Assembly: GCA_003952965.2 (NCBI GenBank)
Contig: CM025853.1
Location: forward strand, 21,248,686-21,312,685
Direction of reading: 5' to 3'
DNA length: 64,000 nucleotides
Source: Morella rubra
Lineage: Eukaryota; Streptophyta; Magnoliopsida; Fagales; Myricaceae
Shown: positions 34,641-45,539 of the stretch, one piece after another
How the letters are laid out: every line of letters starts with the position of its first letter
How positions within the stretch are numbered: the first letter of the stretch is position 1
Translations under genes and position numbers: made by a program
The notes under the pieces: generated by a model
The model's database searches: none
What the model was told of the DNA's origin: nothing
Seen by the model: only the letters and a program-made list of their open reading frames with translations

Positions 34641-36314
34641 TTAATTTCTCGCTGAAATATGCAAGTGGTCGTCCTTCTTGCATAAGACTGCGCCAATGCC
34701 AATACCTGAAGCATCACATTCAATTTCAAACGTTTTGGAAAAGTTAGGTAAAGACAATAAAGGAGCATTGGTCAGCTTCTCTTTAAGTAATTGAAACGCC
34801 TTCTCTTGCTCGTCTCCCCATCGAAATCCAACGTGCTTCTTGATCACTTCGGTAAGTGGTGCGGCTATGCTACTAAAGTCCTTCACGAAGCGCCGGTAGA
34901 AACTAGCAAGTCCGTGAAAACTACGAACATTACCTACACTCGTGGGACTCGGCCACTCTTTGATTGCACGTACCTTCTCTTCATCAACCTGTATACCTTG
35001 GGAACTAACAACAAATCCCAAAAATACAAGCTTATCGGTGTAAAAAGTACACTTCTTCAGATTAGCAAACAACTTTTCTTTCCTAAGCACATCTAAAACA
35101 GATTTCAAATGTACTACATGATCGTCCACGTTTTTGCTATAAATGAGTATATCATCAAAGTAAACAACAACGAATCTACCTATAAATGCACGCAAAACAT
35201 GGTTCATAAGTCTCATAAAGGTGCTCGGAGCATTAGTCAAACCAAAAGGCATAACTAACCATTCATACAAACCATATTTTGTTTTAAAGGCGGTTTTCCA
35301 CTCATCTCCTTCTTTTATCCTAATTTGATGATAACCACTCTTTAAATCAATTTTAGAAAATATGCAAGAACCATGCAGCTCATCTAACATATCATCTAAG
35401 CGAGGAATAGGATGACGATACTTTACCGTTATGTTGTTGATGGCTCGGCAATCAACGCACATTCTCCACGTCCCATCCTTCTTAGGTACAAGTAAAACCG
35501 GGACCGCACATGGGCTCATGCTCTCCTTCACGTGCCCTTTCTCCAACAACTCACTTACTTGCCGTTGAAGCTCCTTTGTCTCCTCGGGATTGCTCCTATA
35601 AGCTGGTCGGTTTGGAATTGTTGCACCTGGAACAAAATCGATTTGATGTTCAATCCCTCGGATTGGAGGTAACCCATGTGGTGTTTCCTCTGGGAAGACA
35701 TCCTCATATTCCTGCAAAAGAGAAACAACAGAACTAGGCAAAGCAAGGTCAAGTTCGTTAGTGTTTAAAAATGCCTCTTTGTACAAAAGTACAATCATCG
35801 GCTGATTTGAAAGCATCGCTCGCTTGATCTCACTCACTTTTGCATAGAAATTCTTTTGTTTTCTCTCTGATTTTCTCTCAATGGCCGAACCTTGATTTTC
35901 TCTCTCTTTTTTGTCGGCCTCTCTCGGATTTTCACTCTCTCTCTGATTTTCACTCTTTTTCTTTTTCTCACTCTCTTTCTTTTGCTCACTCTCCTTTTGC
36001 AATCTCACTTGATCCTCATATACTTGCTGGGGTGTCAATGGTACAAGAGTGATTGGCCGTTGATTGAGTACAAAAGAGTACTTGTTCGTAAAGCCATCAT
36101 GCTTCACATGTCTATCGAACTGCCACGGACGCCCTAGCAATAAGTGTCCCGCTTGCATCGGTACTACATCACACAACACTTCATCTTCGTACTTACCGAT
36201 TCGAAAAGCAACTAACACTTGCTTGTTCACCCTTATCTCTCCACTATCATTCAGCCATTGCAACTTGTACGGCCTAGGGTGTTTTAACATGGGCAATCCC
36301 AATTTTTCCACCAT
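34641..36314 (-). pseudogene. gypsy protease / reverse transcriptase region
   Basis: A 557-codon open frame. Its N-terminal part is retropepsin-like sequence (VLVAFRIGKYEDEVLCDVVP, LLLGRPWQFDRHV). After a Lys/Glu-rich linker comes reverse transcriptase: CAVPVLLVPKKDGTWRMCVD, FSKIDLKSGYHQIR, FGLTNAPSTFMRLM and the catalytic YFDDILIYSK, then LGFVVSSQGIQVDEEK and the start of RNase H (FEIECDASGIGIGAVL). The frame is open, but it is separated from gag by a shift near 36300 and from the rest of RNase H by a stop near 34640. Confidence 0.9.
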
Positions 36315-37665
36315 GATTGTGCTTGCAACATTAGTACAACTACCACCATCAATAATGACACTACATACCTTGTCTTTAACGTAGCACCTAGTGTGAAAGA
36401 TGTTCTCCCGCTGTACTTCATCATCTCTTTTGCTTGCAAGCTCAAAGCTCTCCTCGCCACCAATGTCAGTGCACTAGGGGCTAAATATTCCTCCTCGACA
36501 ACATCCTCCAATGGCGGCATTTCGTCGGTGTCGGAATCCTCATCATCGGTCACAATTTCTCCATTGTCTCGTAATACCATGACTTGCCTATTTGGGCATT
36601 GACTTGCTATGTGGCCTCTACCCTGACATTTAAAACATTTAATATCACGATTCCTAGAGGTAGAAGCTTCGGTTTTACCTTGAGGAACGTGGCTGGTGGT
36701 CACGGGCTTGGCTCGGGTTTGGACGTTTGTGATTTGTCCAATGGCTTGGTATGACTCGGTTTCCAAGAAGTAGAACTGGAGCTATGGCCTGAACGTATCC
36801 CACTCCCTCTCTTGAGTTGTTGCTCCACTTTGATAGCCATATGCACCATATCTTCCATCTCCACATAATGTTGCATCTCTACCTTGTCGTGAATCTCCCT
36901 ATTTAACCCAAGTAGAAATCTAGCCATTGTAGCCTCTCGATCCTCCTCAACATTTGCACGGATCATGGCAATCTCCATCTCCTTATAGTAATCTTCTACG
37001 CTTCGGCTCCCTTGTCGAAGACCTTGTAGCTTTTTGTACAACTCTCGGTAGTAGTAGCTTGGAACGAACCGCTTCCTCATCACTACTTTCATCTCCTCCC
37101 ATGTGTCTATCGGTCGTTCTCTATTCCGCCTCCTATTTATCACAAGCTGATCCCACCAAGTTATAGCATAATCAGAAAATTCAATCACGGCTAATTTTAC
37201 CTTCTTTATCTCGGAGTAGTTGTAACAATCAAACACGAACTCCATCTTCTTCTCCCACTCAAGATATGCTTCAGGGTCAGATCTACCTTGAAAGGACGGA
37301 ATCTTCATCTTAATACCACCCAAGTTGTTATCTTCCCGATTCCTAGCTTCTCTAACTCGCCCTCCATGTCGCCTATAGCCAACAATAGAATCCCGCTCCT
37401 CTTCTTCCTCAAAACCAGATCCATAAGGCTCTTCATCCTCCACCCTCGCCTCCCTCCGTGGAACTCTTTCCCGTCTACGGAAATTGGGGCCGTTTTGGGG
37501 TTGCATCTCAACTGAATTCTCCATCCGATCTATCCGTTCGTGAACTTGCTCCATTTCAAACTTCATCATACGCCTCATCTCGCTCACCATGGCCTCCATA
37601 AACACCTTCGGATCAGCTAGTGTCGTAGCATCGTTGGACACGCTCTTACCACTATTGTGAGACAT
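36284..37665 (-). pseudogene. gypsy gag with zinc knuckle
   Basis: The likely start is ATG at 37665 (MSHNSGKSVSND). A Retrotrans_gag domain follows (DPEAYLEWEKKMEFVFDCYN, WWDQLV, LRQGSRSVEDYYKEMEIAMI, FLLGLNREIHDKVE). Near 36700-36766 the frame shifts; the next frame carries the CCHC knuckle CFKCQGRGHIASQC and the start of the protease (near 36330). Nearly intact apart from the frame changes. Confidence 0.88.
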
Positions 37666-38416
37666 GGTTGCTGCAAAAACAAAGTTAGAAAGAAAAAAAT
37701 AAAAGGACCTCACGATTCTCTCCCTTACGTGTTTACACTCAAGGATGTGGATCACTCTTCACTCGTGTTTCACTCAAAAATACACGGCTTTTACCCTCTA
37801 ATGTTCTCACCACTCTTGCCTTTTTCCACTCGGTAATTCTCTTGCGGTTCTTTTGAAACTAAACAAACAACTCAAAGATTTCCAGCGACAATTCACCAAG
37901 AACTAATCAAGGAATTTCAGGAATAGCAAGAAGATAAAGAATTATCAAGAAAGCAAGAATAAAAGGAACACGATTGATTGGAATTTCAGAAACTAGAACA
38001 ATAAAGATTTGTCACAAGATAAAAAAAAATACTTGCTTGGGGTAAGGTGATTTTCAGACTAACAGGAACCTCAATATATGGAAACAAACGAAATTTTTTT
38101 TGGAGTCTCTTTCTCTTTTCCTTTGATGGTCAGCAACTATCTTTTCATAACATCATCAGATCTCAAAATAGCTTGGAGATATCAAATAAGAACACACTTT
38201 TAGACATGAACTAGAATAACCAACGTTGGAAAAAGAGGTAAAGAAATTTCGGCTAAGAAGAGTAAGGTGATGTGAACCAAATTTGAAAGGAAACAAAGAA
38301 ACGAAATTTGAAAGGTAGGCAAAGGATGTGAACGGCTAAAAGAAAGAAACAAAGGAACGAAAACAAAAATTAAAGGATAGGCAAACCTGAACTAGAAACA
38401 AAGCTCTGATACCAAA

Positions 38417-39153
38417 TGATGTGAACCTCGCCAAGAATAACGAGACCCAACAACGAAAGGGAATCCAAGATCGTTCTAGGACTGATTCGAATGGAAGACC
38501 TCGACCCGTTGTTTATGAAAACAAGAACCTCGGTATAAGGAAGACGCCACAAACGGTGATGGAAATTCCGTTTGATAAGTCAAGTTGAACGCCACGGGAA
38601 ATCCCGATAAGTTCGAGTAGTTCTTCAAAGAACCAAAGAGAATTAATCCTCACAATTTTGATTAAGCAATGTCTGCCGAATTACAAAGCAAAGGCTCCTA
38701 TTTAAAGGCTAAACGTTACAAGGAAAATAACCCTAACAAGGAAACCTAATTAAACCCGAAATTAGATAAGGAAATAAAGCCTAACACGCCTAAAACAAAA
38801 CACACTAAAAAGGCAATAAAGTTGGCGCCTACAAGAGCCAAGAAAGGAAACAAAATGGCGCCTAAAATAAGAGCTCAATAAGGAAAAAGGTGTTGGGAGT
38901 CCAAAAGAAGTGCAAGCCATAAAAGGAAGGATTTGGGCGCCTAGAATAGAGATCCTTCTAGAACTTGAATCAAATTGACAATCCTTTGTGGTTCACGTGG
39001 ATCTTGTTCAATGGGCCTCCATGAATTTGCTTGAGCCCATGCCTCTTGAATTAGCCCGTTGAGTAACTCTTTAAACTTCTTGGCTCGTGCCCTCGTAACC
39101 GGCCCAATGGAACTTGAACTGGATCCTTCGACAATGCTCCTTGATTTCCATCA
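38417..39153 (-). repeat. 5' LTR of gypsy element (737 bp)
   Basis: Same sequence as 32952-33758 but lacking one 68-base unit. Promoter and start of transcription would lie here on the minus strand. Confidence 0.9.
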
Positions 39154-39905
39154 TTGCCTTGAAGATAAAACCCCTCTCTTTAGGATTCTTAGTTCAATAG
39201 ATTGATCACCTTGGTTATTTTCTCAAAAAAGATTCAAGACTTTCAGAGGTTGCTGAAATCTTGAAGATCCAAGTGCCAAGTTTGTGCGTTTGCAGTTGTT
39301 GCGAGTTCGCAATGGAGGACGGCAAGGTATGAATAGCTAGGTAAACATAGTTAGCTTTTTTAATGGATTAGAGGTTCTAAATCCCTGAATTGGAGCAGAT
39401 CCGAATGTTGTAGTTCGGGTAAGAAAACAAGTGTGTTAGACTAGGATGTTGGGTATTCTTGAGTCTATAGATCACTTTGTATTTCGGGTTTGAAAAGCTA
39501 GTGAAATTGTCACCTGGCCTACGGGCCCGGAGATTTTTTTCTCTTGAAATTTGTTTTCAAGAGATTTTCTCTTCGTAACCAAAAGATTTGTGTCTTTTTG
39601 TAGTGATTGATCTGTTAATATTGTTCTTGATTAAAGTATTAATAATCGTGAACAACAAGCTGGATTTTTTAGATGTTCTTGGTTTTAGAATCTTGGATAT
39701 ACTTTCAAAATTAATTGATTTATATCGTGTTTGATTATTTACATTGCTGTTAACGTGTGTTTAAAAATTCTAATAAGTTCTTGTGTAGCCTGTGCAGAAA
39801 AAGTCTTGTCAAATTTAAGTAGTTTGAAAGATTAAGTTGCAGAACCTATTCAACCCCCCTCTAGGTTCGGTTGGTGTTGTATTGAGTCTTAAATCATTCC
39901 GTTCA

Positions 39906-40683
39906 CTTGGGCATCGACTCCTTTGTAATATTTTGTTATTCCAAGCAATGAGTTTCAAGTTTCTTCTTTCATCCACAAACTTATACAAGAAGTTATGGTG
40001 GGATTTGGGATCGTGATGATCTCTTACACATGTAGAATGTTATTAACCCAATACATATCGGAGGTTTTCAACATAATGGGTACAAATCAAGACATGTTAG
40101 TATGCATGCATTAATTTCTCATTTCATACCAAAGGTAGCAACTGGTCAATCCCCTGGCATTTAGCATAAGTGGGCTGGGCTCCGTTATTTTTAATAACGA
40201 AGTAGGTTTGAGTGAGATTTTGTACCAAAATGACAAACTCAGTGGGTTTTGAAATTTTTTTTTTTAATACACTTTTCATCGACAAACTATCTTAGGTTTT
40301 GCACTTTGCACCAGCTTCTGTCAAATTTTTAGTCACTTTGCACCCTCCATCTGACCATAATATACCCTCGATAATTTAATGAATTTAGCACAATTAATAT
40401 CTTCCAATATATATGCAATGTGGGTCAAGGGCATTATTGTTTTTTTAGTCTAAAAAATTTGACAAACGGTGAAAATTGTATTCATATCCTTTTTTTTAAA
40501 CCCAATGAGGCTTTTGAAAATGAGCTAAAACCTAGTGAGTGACATGTAATTTTTCCTAATTTTAATTAGGAGTAAACATCTATTCAACCCCTATAAGTGT
40601 TAATTAATTGGGTCTAAACCGAGATTTTTCTAAATGTTTTGGATGATAGAAGAGAAGATCTAACCTATTGTATTGAAGTAAGA
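39906..40683. repeat. 3' flank of lost copy X, leading into intron of relic F
   Basis: It runs parallel to 21866-22745 downstream of copy C. At its end, AGATCTAACC…TATTGTATTGAAGTAAGA resembles the intron of copy C, and the sequence is then interrupted by the CACTA element. Non-coding. Confidence 0.7.
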
Positions 40684-41095
40684 CATTACAAGAAATGTCA
40701 CTTTTGGTGACAATTTTTTGGGTGACAAATTAAAATTTGTCATTAAAAGTAAACTTTCAGCGACAAAATTAGCAAATTCGTCACTAAAAGTAAGTAAAGT
40801 CTAATAAAACTGTTCTAATGTCCCTAAATGCCTTCGCACGCTTTAATTGGGTGACAAACATGAATTCAGTCACAAAAACCTGACGGATATTATTTGTCAC
40901 AAAAACAAAAAACCATTAGCACTTGAATTATCAGGTTCGAATGTTTTAATTTGGTGTCAAAATTAACTTATGTCACCAAAACAATCGTTCCCATGTTAAA
41001 ATAACGTTTGAACGTTCTGCCGTAAGTGTAACTCTTCAGTATCACACGACCTCCCCTCGAAATTCTCTCTCTTTCACTCACGCTCCTAGTTTATC

Positions 41096-41580
41096 TGTTA
41101 AGGACCCCGGTCTAGGCCGCCTTAACAACGCCAACTCCCGCCAATTGATCAAGGGTTAATTAGCCCAAGAACGGGTACCCAAACTAGGTTATTAGCCTAG
41201 AATGAATCCCAAGTAACAAGGTTATTAGCCTTGAAACCGACTTAGCATATACGTGCCTATGCTTGGCCAAAACTCTCTCAAAAGCACTCAGGCTCTCCAA
41301 GACTCTACTATTCTCAATACTCTTTGAATGAATAACTCTAATGCACTTAAGGTATTTATATAGACATCCTTAGGTGCTTACAAACCCTAATGAAATCAAA
41401 TCACAATCACAATTAAATCAAATCTAAATCAAATCACTGATCTTTAGGAATCAATCCCTTCAATCAAGTAGATTTGATATTACATGCCTAATACAACACA
41501 AACTCAAAGGAAAGGAATCTTCTAGAGTTTAGGAAAGGATCCCTAAATCTAGAAGATATGATTTATTCAATCCTAACAAG
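41096..41580 (-). repeat. Possible solo LTR inside the Pack-CACTA element
   Basis: Bounded by TGTTAAGGACC and AATCCTAACA (TGTTA…TAACA). Read on the minus strand it has a TATA-like TCTATATAAATACC near 41360 followed by a transcript-leader-like sequence. No 5-bp duplication was found, so this could also be part of a captured promoter. Confidence 0.4.
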
Positions 41581-41599
41581 AAAGGAAACTAATACCTAA

Positions 41600-42120
41600 A
41601 ATACCTCGTGGACCTTGCCGCCATCTGCCGCCGTCCACGGCAACTCCGCCGCTGCTTGCACCTCCATGGGTGGTGGTGCTCCTTCGACTCTGTGGCCCTT
41701 CCTCTTCCTTTTCCTACCTAGCACCGGTAGGGGGGGTGGTGCTCTGCCACTGGTGGTGGCCATCTGGTGTAGTGGCACTCCTTTGTCTGCTTGCCCGCTG
41801 TGCTTGCTTGGCTTGGCTGGTGGCCAAGGACTTGCTGTGGCACTGTGTCATGGCAAGGCCGTGGGCAAGGCCATGGGCTGTCATGGCATGTCTGTGGCTG
41901 GCTGGCTGGCATGCTAGGCATGGGTGTTGCTGGGGTGCCATGCCTTGTCAGGGTTGATGGGGAGCTGAGCTTGCGCGCGTGCGCGCTGATGCCATGACAT
42001 GGCTGTGGTGCTCTTGCTGTGCACGTGGTGGGCGTGTCAAGGGTGCCCATGGGTGCCAATGCCGCCTCATCTTGGCACCTATCCTCCCAAGCGTGTCTAT
42101 CACGGCCCATGTCATCACTG
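41600..42120. other. GC-rich island inside the Pack-CACTA element
   Basis: Strikingly richer in GC than its surroundings, with repeats of GGCTGGCTGGC, GGCCATGG and GCATG. Overlapping open frames exist on both strands, but none gives a recognisable protein. It probably came from a different genomic location. Confidence 0.55.
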
Positions 42121-42736
42121 AGGACCCTTTCATTATCTCTCTACTCGTTGTTGCTCTTTGTCTCATCCATCTCCTCTTCTGATTCTCTCTCTCCATCTTT
42201 CTAGAGCCCCATTGTCACTCTCAGATCCTCTCTCTGCCTCTCGTCAGTGGCGCCATGGATAGTTCTCCAATCCACAGAGCCTCGCTCTTCGATTCCCACT
42301 TCAGCCGAGACTTGAACAACGAAACCGCTTTCTTCTCTTTCACTTCACCATTTCTCTCCTTTGTGCTTATTTTTTACAATTTAATTGTTCCTTTTACTAA
42401 CATTTCAATTTTGTGCTCTATTAGGGTTTGTTCTGGCCAATAATTTAGGGATTTTGCTACTCTCAATTGTTCAAGATTACTCTGATGGGCTAATGGCGTT
42501 GGCTGATATTCTTCATAAGAAGGGATGGTAGGATATTTTGAAATCTGTTTCTGGAAATATTTCTTTTCCTTATTTTTATGGGCCCAATTCATGGATGCTA
42601 GTGGCTCTCAGGGAAACATTGAGGCGGAATGTTGAATTACTATATTTTGATTCTTGATTGGTAGCAGCTTTCGGTTACGGTTACGGCTCCTCTGGCTACG
42701 AATAAGTTTTGTGAGTAGAAAGGATAATTTTCTTCT

Positions 42737-42823
42737 ATGGCTGCTTCGTGTGAAAGGTGGATTGATGGCCTACAGAACTCTTCATTGTTCTGGCCTCCAC
42801 CGCAAGATACGCAGCTACGAAAG
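42737..42823 (+). pseudogene. GI: Captured first coding exon of GIGANTEA
   Basis: ATG at 42737 opens 29 codons: MAASCERWIDGLQNSSLFWP followed by PPQDTQLRK. The exon ends at a splice-donor-like AAG|GTGTTG (42823/42824). This is the N-terminus of GIGANTEA, a large nuclear/cytosolic plant protein of the circadian clock and flowering control, in which MAASCERWIDGLQ and SLFWPPPQD are highly conserved. Only this exon is recognised; the next GIGANTEA segment (an ITAYVEYFGQF-type sequence) was not found, so a full protein cannot be made. The upstream 42240-42736 may be the captured leader, and the downstream AT-rich 42824-44560 captured intron. It lies in a complete CACTA element. Confidence 0.85.
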
Positions 42824-45029
42824 GTGTTGTAGATTCATTGCAGTTTTTTGTAGTGACCTTTTTTGTTGCTTGCAAGTTTTGCATTCCATTGAATTTTATT
42901 CCATGTTCCTTTTGGTTTACCTGTGTTCAAGCCCTTGAAATATTTTCTTTCGGAGGAAGTAAATATCTTGGCTGTTCCTAGATACTGAGGAGCTTATGAA
43001 TGAGTGCGTAGCTGAAATATTTCTCTGCAAAATTTGCTTGCTGCATTCATCTTTCGAATCTAATCTGTTTTAGTTCCAAAATTAGATTATTTAGAAAATG
43101 CATTAGCCACTGTTGTGATATACTGTTGTGCATCAGACTACCAGTGTTTATTGGAGGAATTAGAATGTAAAGGAAAGCATCTGAAGTTCTTTAGTAAATG
43201 AATTCACTTAAATATTTTTTTGTATGATTTATTGACCAAAGAATGTAACTTGATATCAAGGCTATCAACAGTTTGGACCTGATTTGGATCGGATAGGATC
43301 CAATTACGATAGCCCAATTATATAAGCTAGAATCCGAACCTGAACCTGATGGAATTGTAAGAAACTCAATTTTGGAGTTGATGGAGCCATTGACAACCTG
43401 CTTTACATGAGCTGCTGATACTATGATTTGCATCATTACTAGAATGTCTAGCCTTACACTTCAAAGTTCTCTGTGAATATATTCTCTTCAGTTATTTTGA
43501 TTTCTGCAGCCTCTTTAAATGCACACGACATGCTTTGTCATGGTCAGCTAGACTAGAAGTATGAGTACCTGATGCAAGTTAACATCCATTATTAGAGGAT
43601 TGCTTTTGTAAGTTGATTATTTGTGATTCCATAATCTTTAGTGTTTGTCCCGATGATATGTGGTTTTTGGTTTTCAAAATTTGCGTAGATATTTTTGTCT
43701 TGGCATTTTTCCTATCGTATCTAAGCAGACAACTTACATACATCGCATTGAAATGGTCTCGGGGCATGAGCTTTGTTTTTTATCCAAAACTTGAATATCG
43801 ACCGGACCTTCCTTAAATTATGAGAATAGGTGCTCTCAGTATATGGCATATTTCTCTAATGATCAAAATCATTGTATCATATTTAATGTGAACCTGAGTA
43901 AAATCTTCAAACTGGCCTTTTATTAACTTATTAGAACTTTGAAAAGGAAAATGAGTCACCAAGCGTAGCTCTTTTGCTTCTTATTTTTGTTATGCATGCC
44001 TTATGTTGCCATGTTCTGCTTCGTTTGTTAAGTGACAATGCTCATAATCCTTCCCATTTTGATTATTAAAATTGTCCGAGTTGATTCCTTATGAAAGTAT
44101 CTTTCCTGTTAAGGTAGAGTCATCTGTTGAGCAGCCTAGTTGCTAGGAATGACTTTTTTTTTCCTCGTCTTGTTCTTTGTCTTTCTTGATAAAAGGTTGT
44201 GTAGAGTAGTATATGTTGCTAATAACTCATGCGTGCAGTTAACTATGTTGTCTCTGTAAATGGCCTGCTTAATAGGAGCTACATTTTCTAAACATTCTAA
44301 GTATTCGCTCCATTCTCTGTTATGGATGTTAGGAGCTTGTGCTTATGCCAATAAAAGTAGTCATCCGGGGGCCATTCGTTCTTCTCAACTTCTAATGCAT
44401 AAGAGATCTTATTTGTTTTGAGAAACTGTTGTCCCTTTTAATTTGTTATTTTCTCTTGTACTTTCTTGCTATTTTCTATTGTTTCATTTTTCTGTAATCT
44501 GTTGTTTGTTTGTAACATTTTTGTGTTCTATAATTGAAATTTCAGGATCAAAATATGTGATTGAGCAATAATGGAGCATATGGCAAAGAATATGGAGCAA
44601 TATAGGAAATGACCCAATTTCACCCATTGAAGGGATTTAGATCAGGAACAATTTATTTTTTATTTTTAATTGAACAATAGGCATGTAGTAATGTTTTGTT
44701 TTGTTGTATTTTGAATAATGTTTATTTAATATATTTTATTTCCTTTTGTTAATCTTGGAATCTTTACTTATTATCTTATTGAACTTGGAGTACATTATTT
44801 AAAATAAAGTTAAAACATTTCTTGAACTTCAGAAAAATAATTTCAAATGTATAAAATAATTAGTCAGAAAATTTGTGACTAAAAAAATGTGTGGCAAAAA
44901 GTCACCATTTCATAATGACAAATAAAATATGTCACAAAAAATGCTCTTTAGTGATAACAAAAAATTCATCACAAAAAAATAACCAACAAATTTTAAATTT
45001 TGTGACAAAAGGTCATAAATAAAGAATAG
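42824..45029. other. Non-coding interior of the Pack-CACTA element
   Basis: AT-rich and intron-like, without recognisable protein signatures. It is most simply explained as the first GIGANTEA intron plus element sequence; this needs a comparison with the intact gene. Confidence 0.4.
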
Positions 45030-45230
45030 CCGTTCGAATGGGTTATATACTGTTCGAACGGGTTTTCTGTGATGAAATTACAAATTTTTCAGAAAAGATA
45101 GAAACCTGTTCGAACGGGTTATACTCCGTTCAAACACAAAAACCCATTCAAACGGGTTATATGCTGGTCCAATGCAAAAACCGTTTGAATGGGTTATATG
45201 TCGTCCGAACGGTTTTACATGACAAAACAA
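45030..45230. repeat. Subterminal repeats of the Pack-CACTA element
   Basis: At least seven copies of GTTCGAACGGGTTATA-like motif in either orientation (CGTTCGAATGGGTTATA, CTGTTCGAACGGGTT, CCATTCAAACGGGTTATA, CCGTTTGAATGGGTTATA). Presumed binding sites for the element-encoded protein. The left subterminal region (40990-41030) has AACGTTTGAACGTTC. Confidence 0.7.
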
Positions 45231-45431
45231 GGAAATTGTCACCTATAATCTTTGCTGACGGACTTTAGGTGATAAATCGGGTGACAACTCGGTTTTGTCA
45301 CCCAAAACCTTTGGTGACAAAATTGGCACTTTGGGTGACAAATTTTTTTGACACCCAAAGTAATTTTTCTTGTAGTGAGAATTATGGGTTTATGTTGATG
45401 ATCTAATCGATCCTTAATTGTATTGAAATAG

Positions 45432-45497
45432 AAATTGTCACGTGCAAATTAGAATGCAAAAGTCTTAGAAAAAATTGGCCTAAAATGTGTCTAAGAA
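45432..45497 (+). pseudogene. Defensin-like relic F, partial second exon
   Basis: After an intron-like TTGTATTGAAATAG the sequence codes IVTCKLECKSLRKNWPKMCL then R, aligning with the first 22 residues of exon 2 of the other copies. Similarity then breaks off into non-coding sequence like that at 14080. The intron upstream is broken by the CACTA element 40684-45377. No exon 1 was found. Confidence 0.75.
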
Positions 45498-45539
45498 TTT
45501 TATATTCGCTATAATTTATTGTTTAAAAATTACAAAATA

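Larger units (their letters stand above)
32952..39153 (-). mobile_element. Ty3/gypsy retrotransposon, minus strand, nested in copia LTR
   Basis: Two LTRs with TGATG…CATCA ends (32952-33758 and 38417-39153) bound a polyprotein on the minus strand. The right LTR is the 5' one: next to it at 38403-38416 the minus strand reads TTTGGTATCAGAGC, an initiator tRNA-Met primer site. Next to the left LTR at 33759-33772 is a purine tract (AAGAGGAGGGAA on the minus strand). I count three substitutions and two single-base indels between the LTRs plus one 68-base block, so the insertion is recent. The flanking pentamers GAGCC and TTGCC do not make a clean duplication. Internal deletions make it non-autonomous. 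Confidence 0.9.
25952..39905 (+). mobile_element. Ty1/copia element (SIRE/Maximus-like), gag only, interrupted by a gypsy element
   Basis: Order: truncated 5' LTR, primer-binding site TTGGTATCAGAGCAG (26626-26640, complementary to initiator tRNA-Met), gag remnant, about 4 kb without pol, a purine tract AAAGGGGGAGA (32508-32518), and a 3' LTR starting TGTTAGGGAATA at 32520 and ending at 39905. The gypsy element 32952-39153 lies inside the 3' LTR. Without it the copia element is about 7.75 kb. No integrase, reverse transcriptase or RNase H is recognisable, so it would need enzymes from another element. Confidence 0.82.
32520..39905 (+). repeat. 3' LTR of the copia element, split (32520-32951 and 39154-39905)
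   Basis: The LTR starts TGTTAGGG after the purine tract and ends CCGTTCA; joined length is about 1184 bases. It is followed by CTTGGGCATCG, family 3' flank identical in position to 21866 after copy C. So the copia inserted just downstream of a defensin-like copy. Confidence 0.82.
40684..45377. mobile_element. Pack-CACTA element carrying captured host sequence, 4694 bp
   Basis: The left end CATTACAAGAAATGTCACTT and right end inverted CACTACAAGAAAAATTACTT are CACTA-type terminal repeats, flanked by AGA on both sides (40681-40683 and 45378-45380). The uninterrupted site is visible in copy C (GTAAGAATTATGG, near 21471). Subterminal GTGACAAA words recur at both ends. No transposase is present. 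The interior is a patchwork: an LTR-like piece, a GC-rich stretch, and a GIGANTEA first exon with its leader. Confidence 0.9.

Noticed and set aside
32947..39158. Target-site duplication of the gypsy element
   Set aside because: Flanking pentamers GAGCC and TTGCC agree at only three positions; the boundaries rest on the LTR ends, primer site and purine tract instead.
41615..42196. Several overlapping open frames on both strands
   Set aside because: All fall in the GC-rich island of the Pack-CACTA element, where stop codons are rare; none has a recognisable domain.
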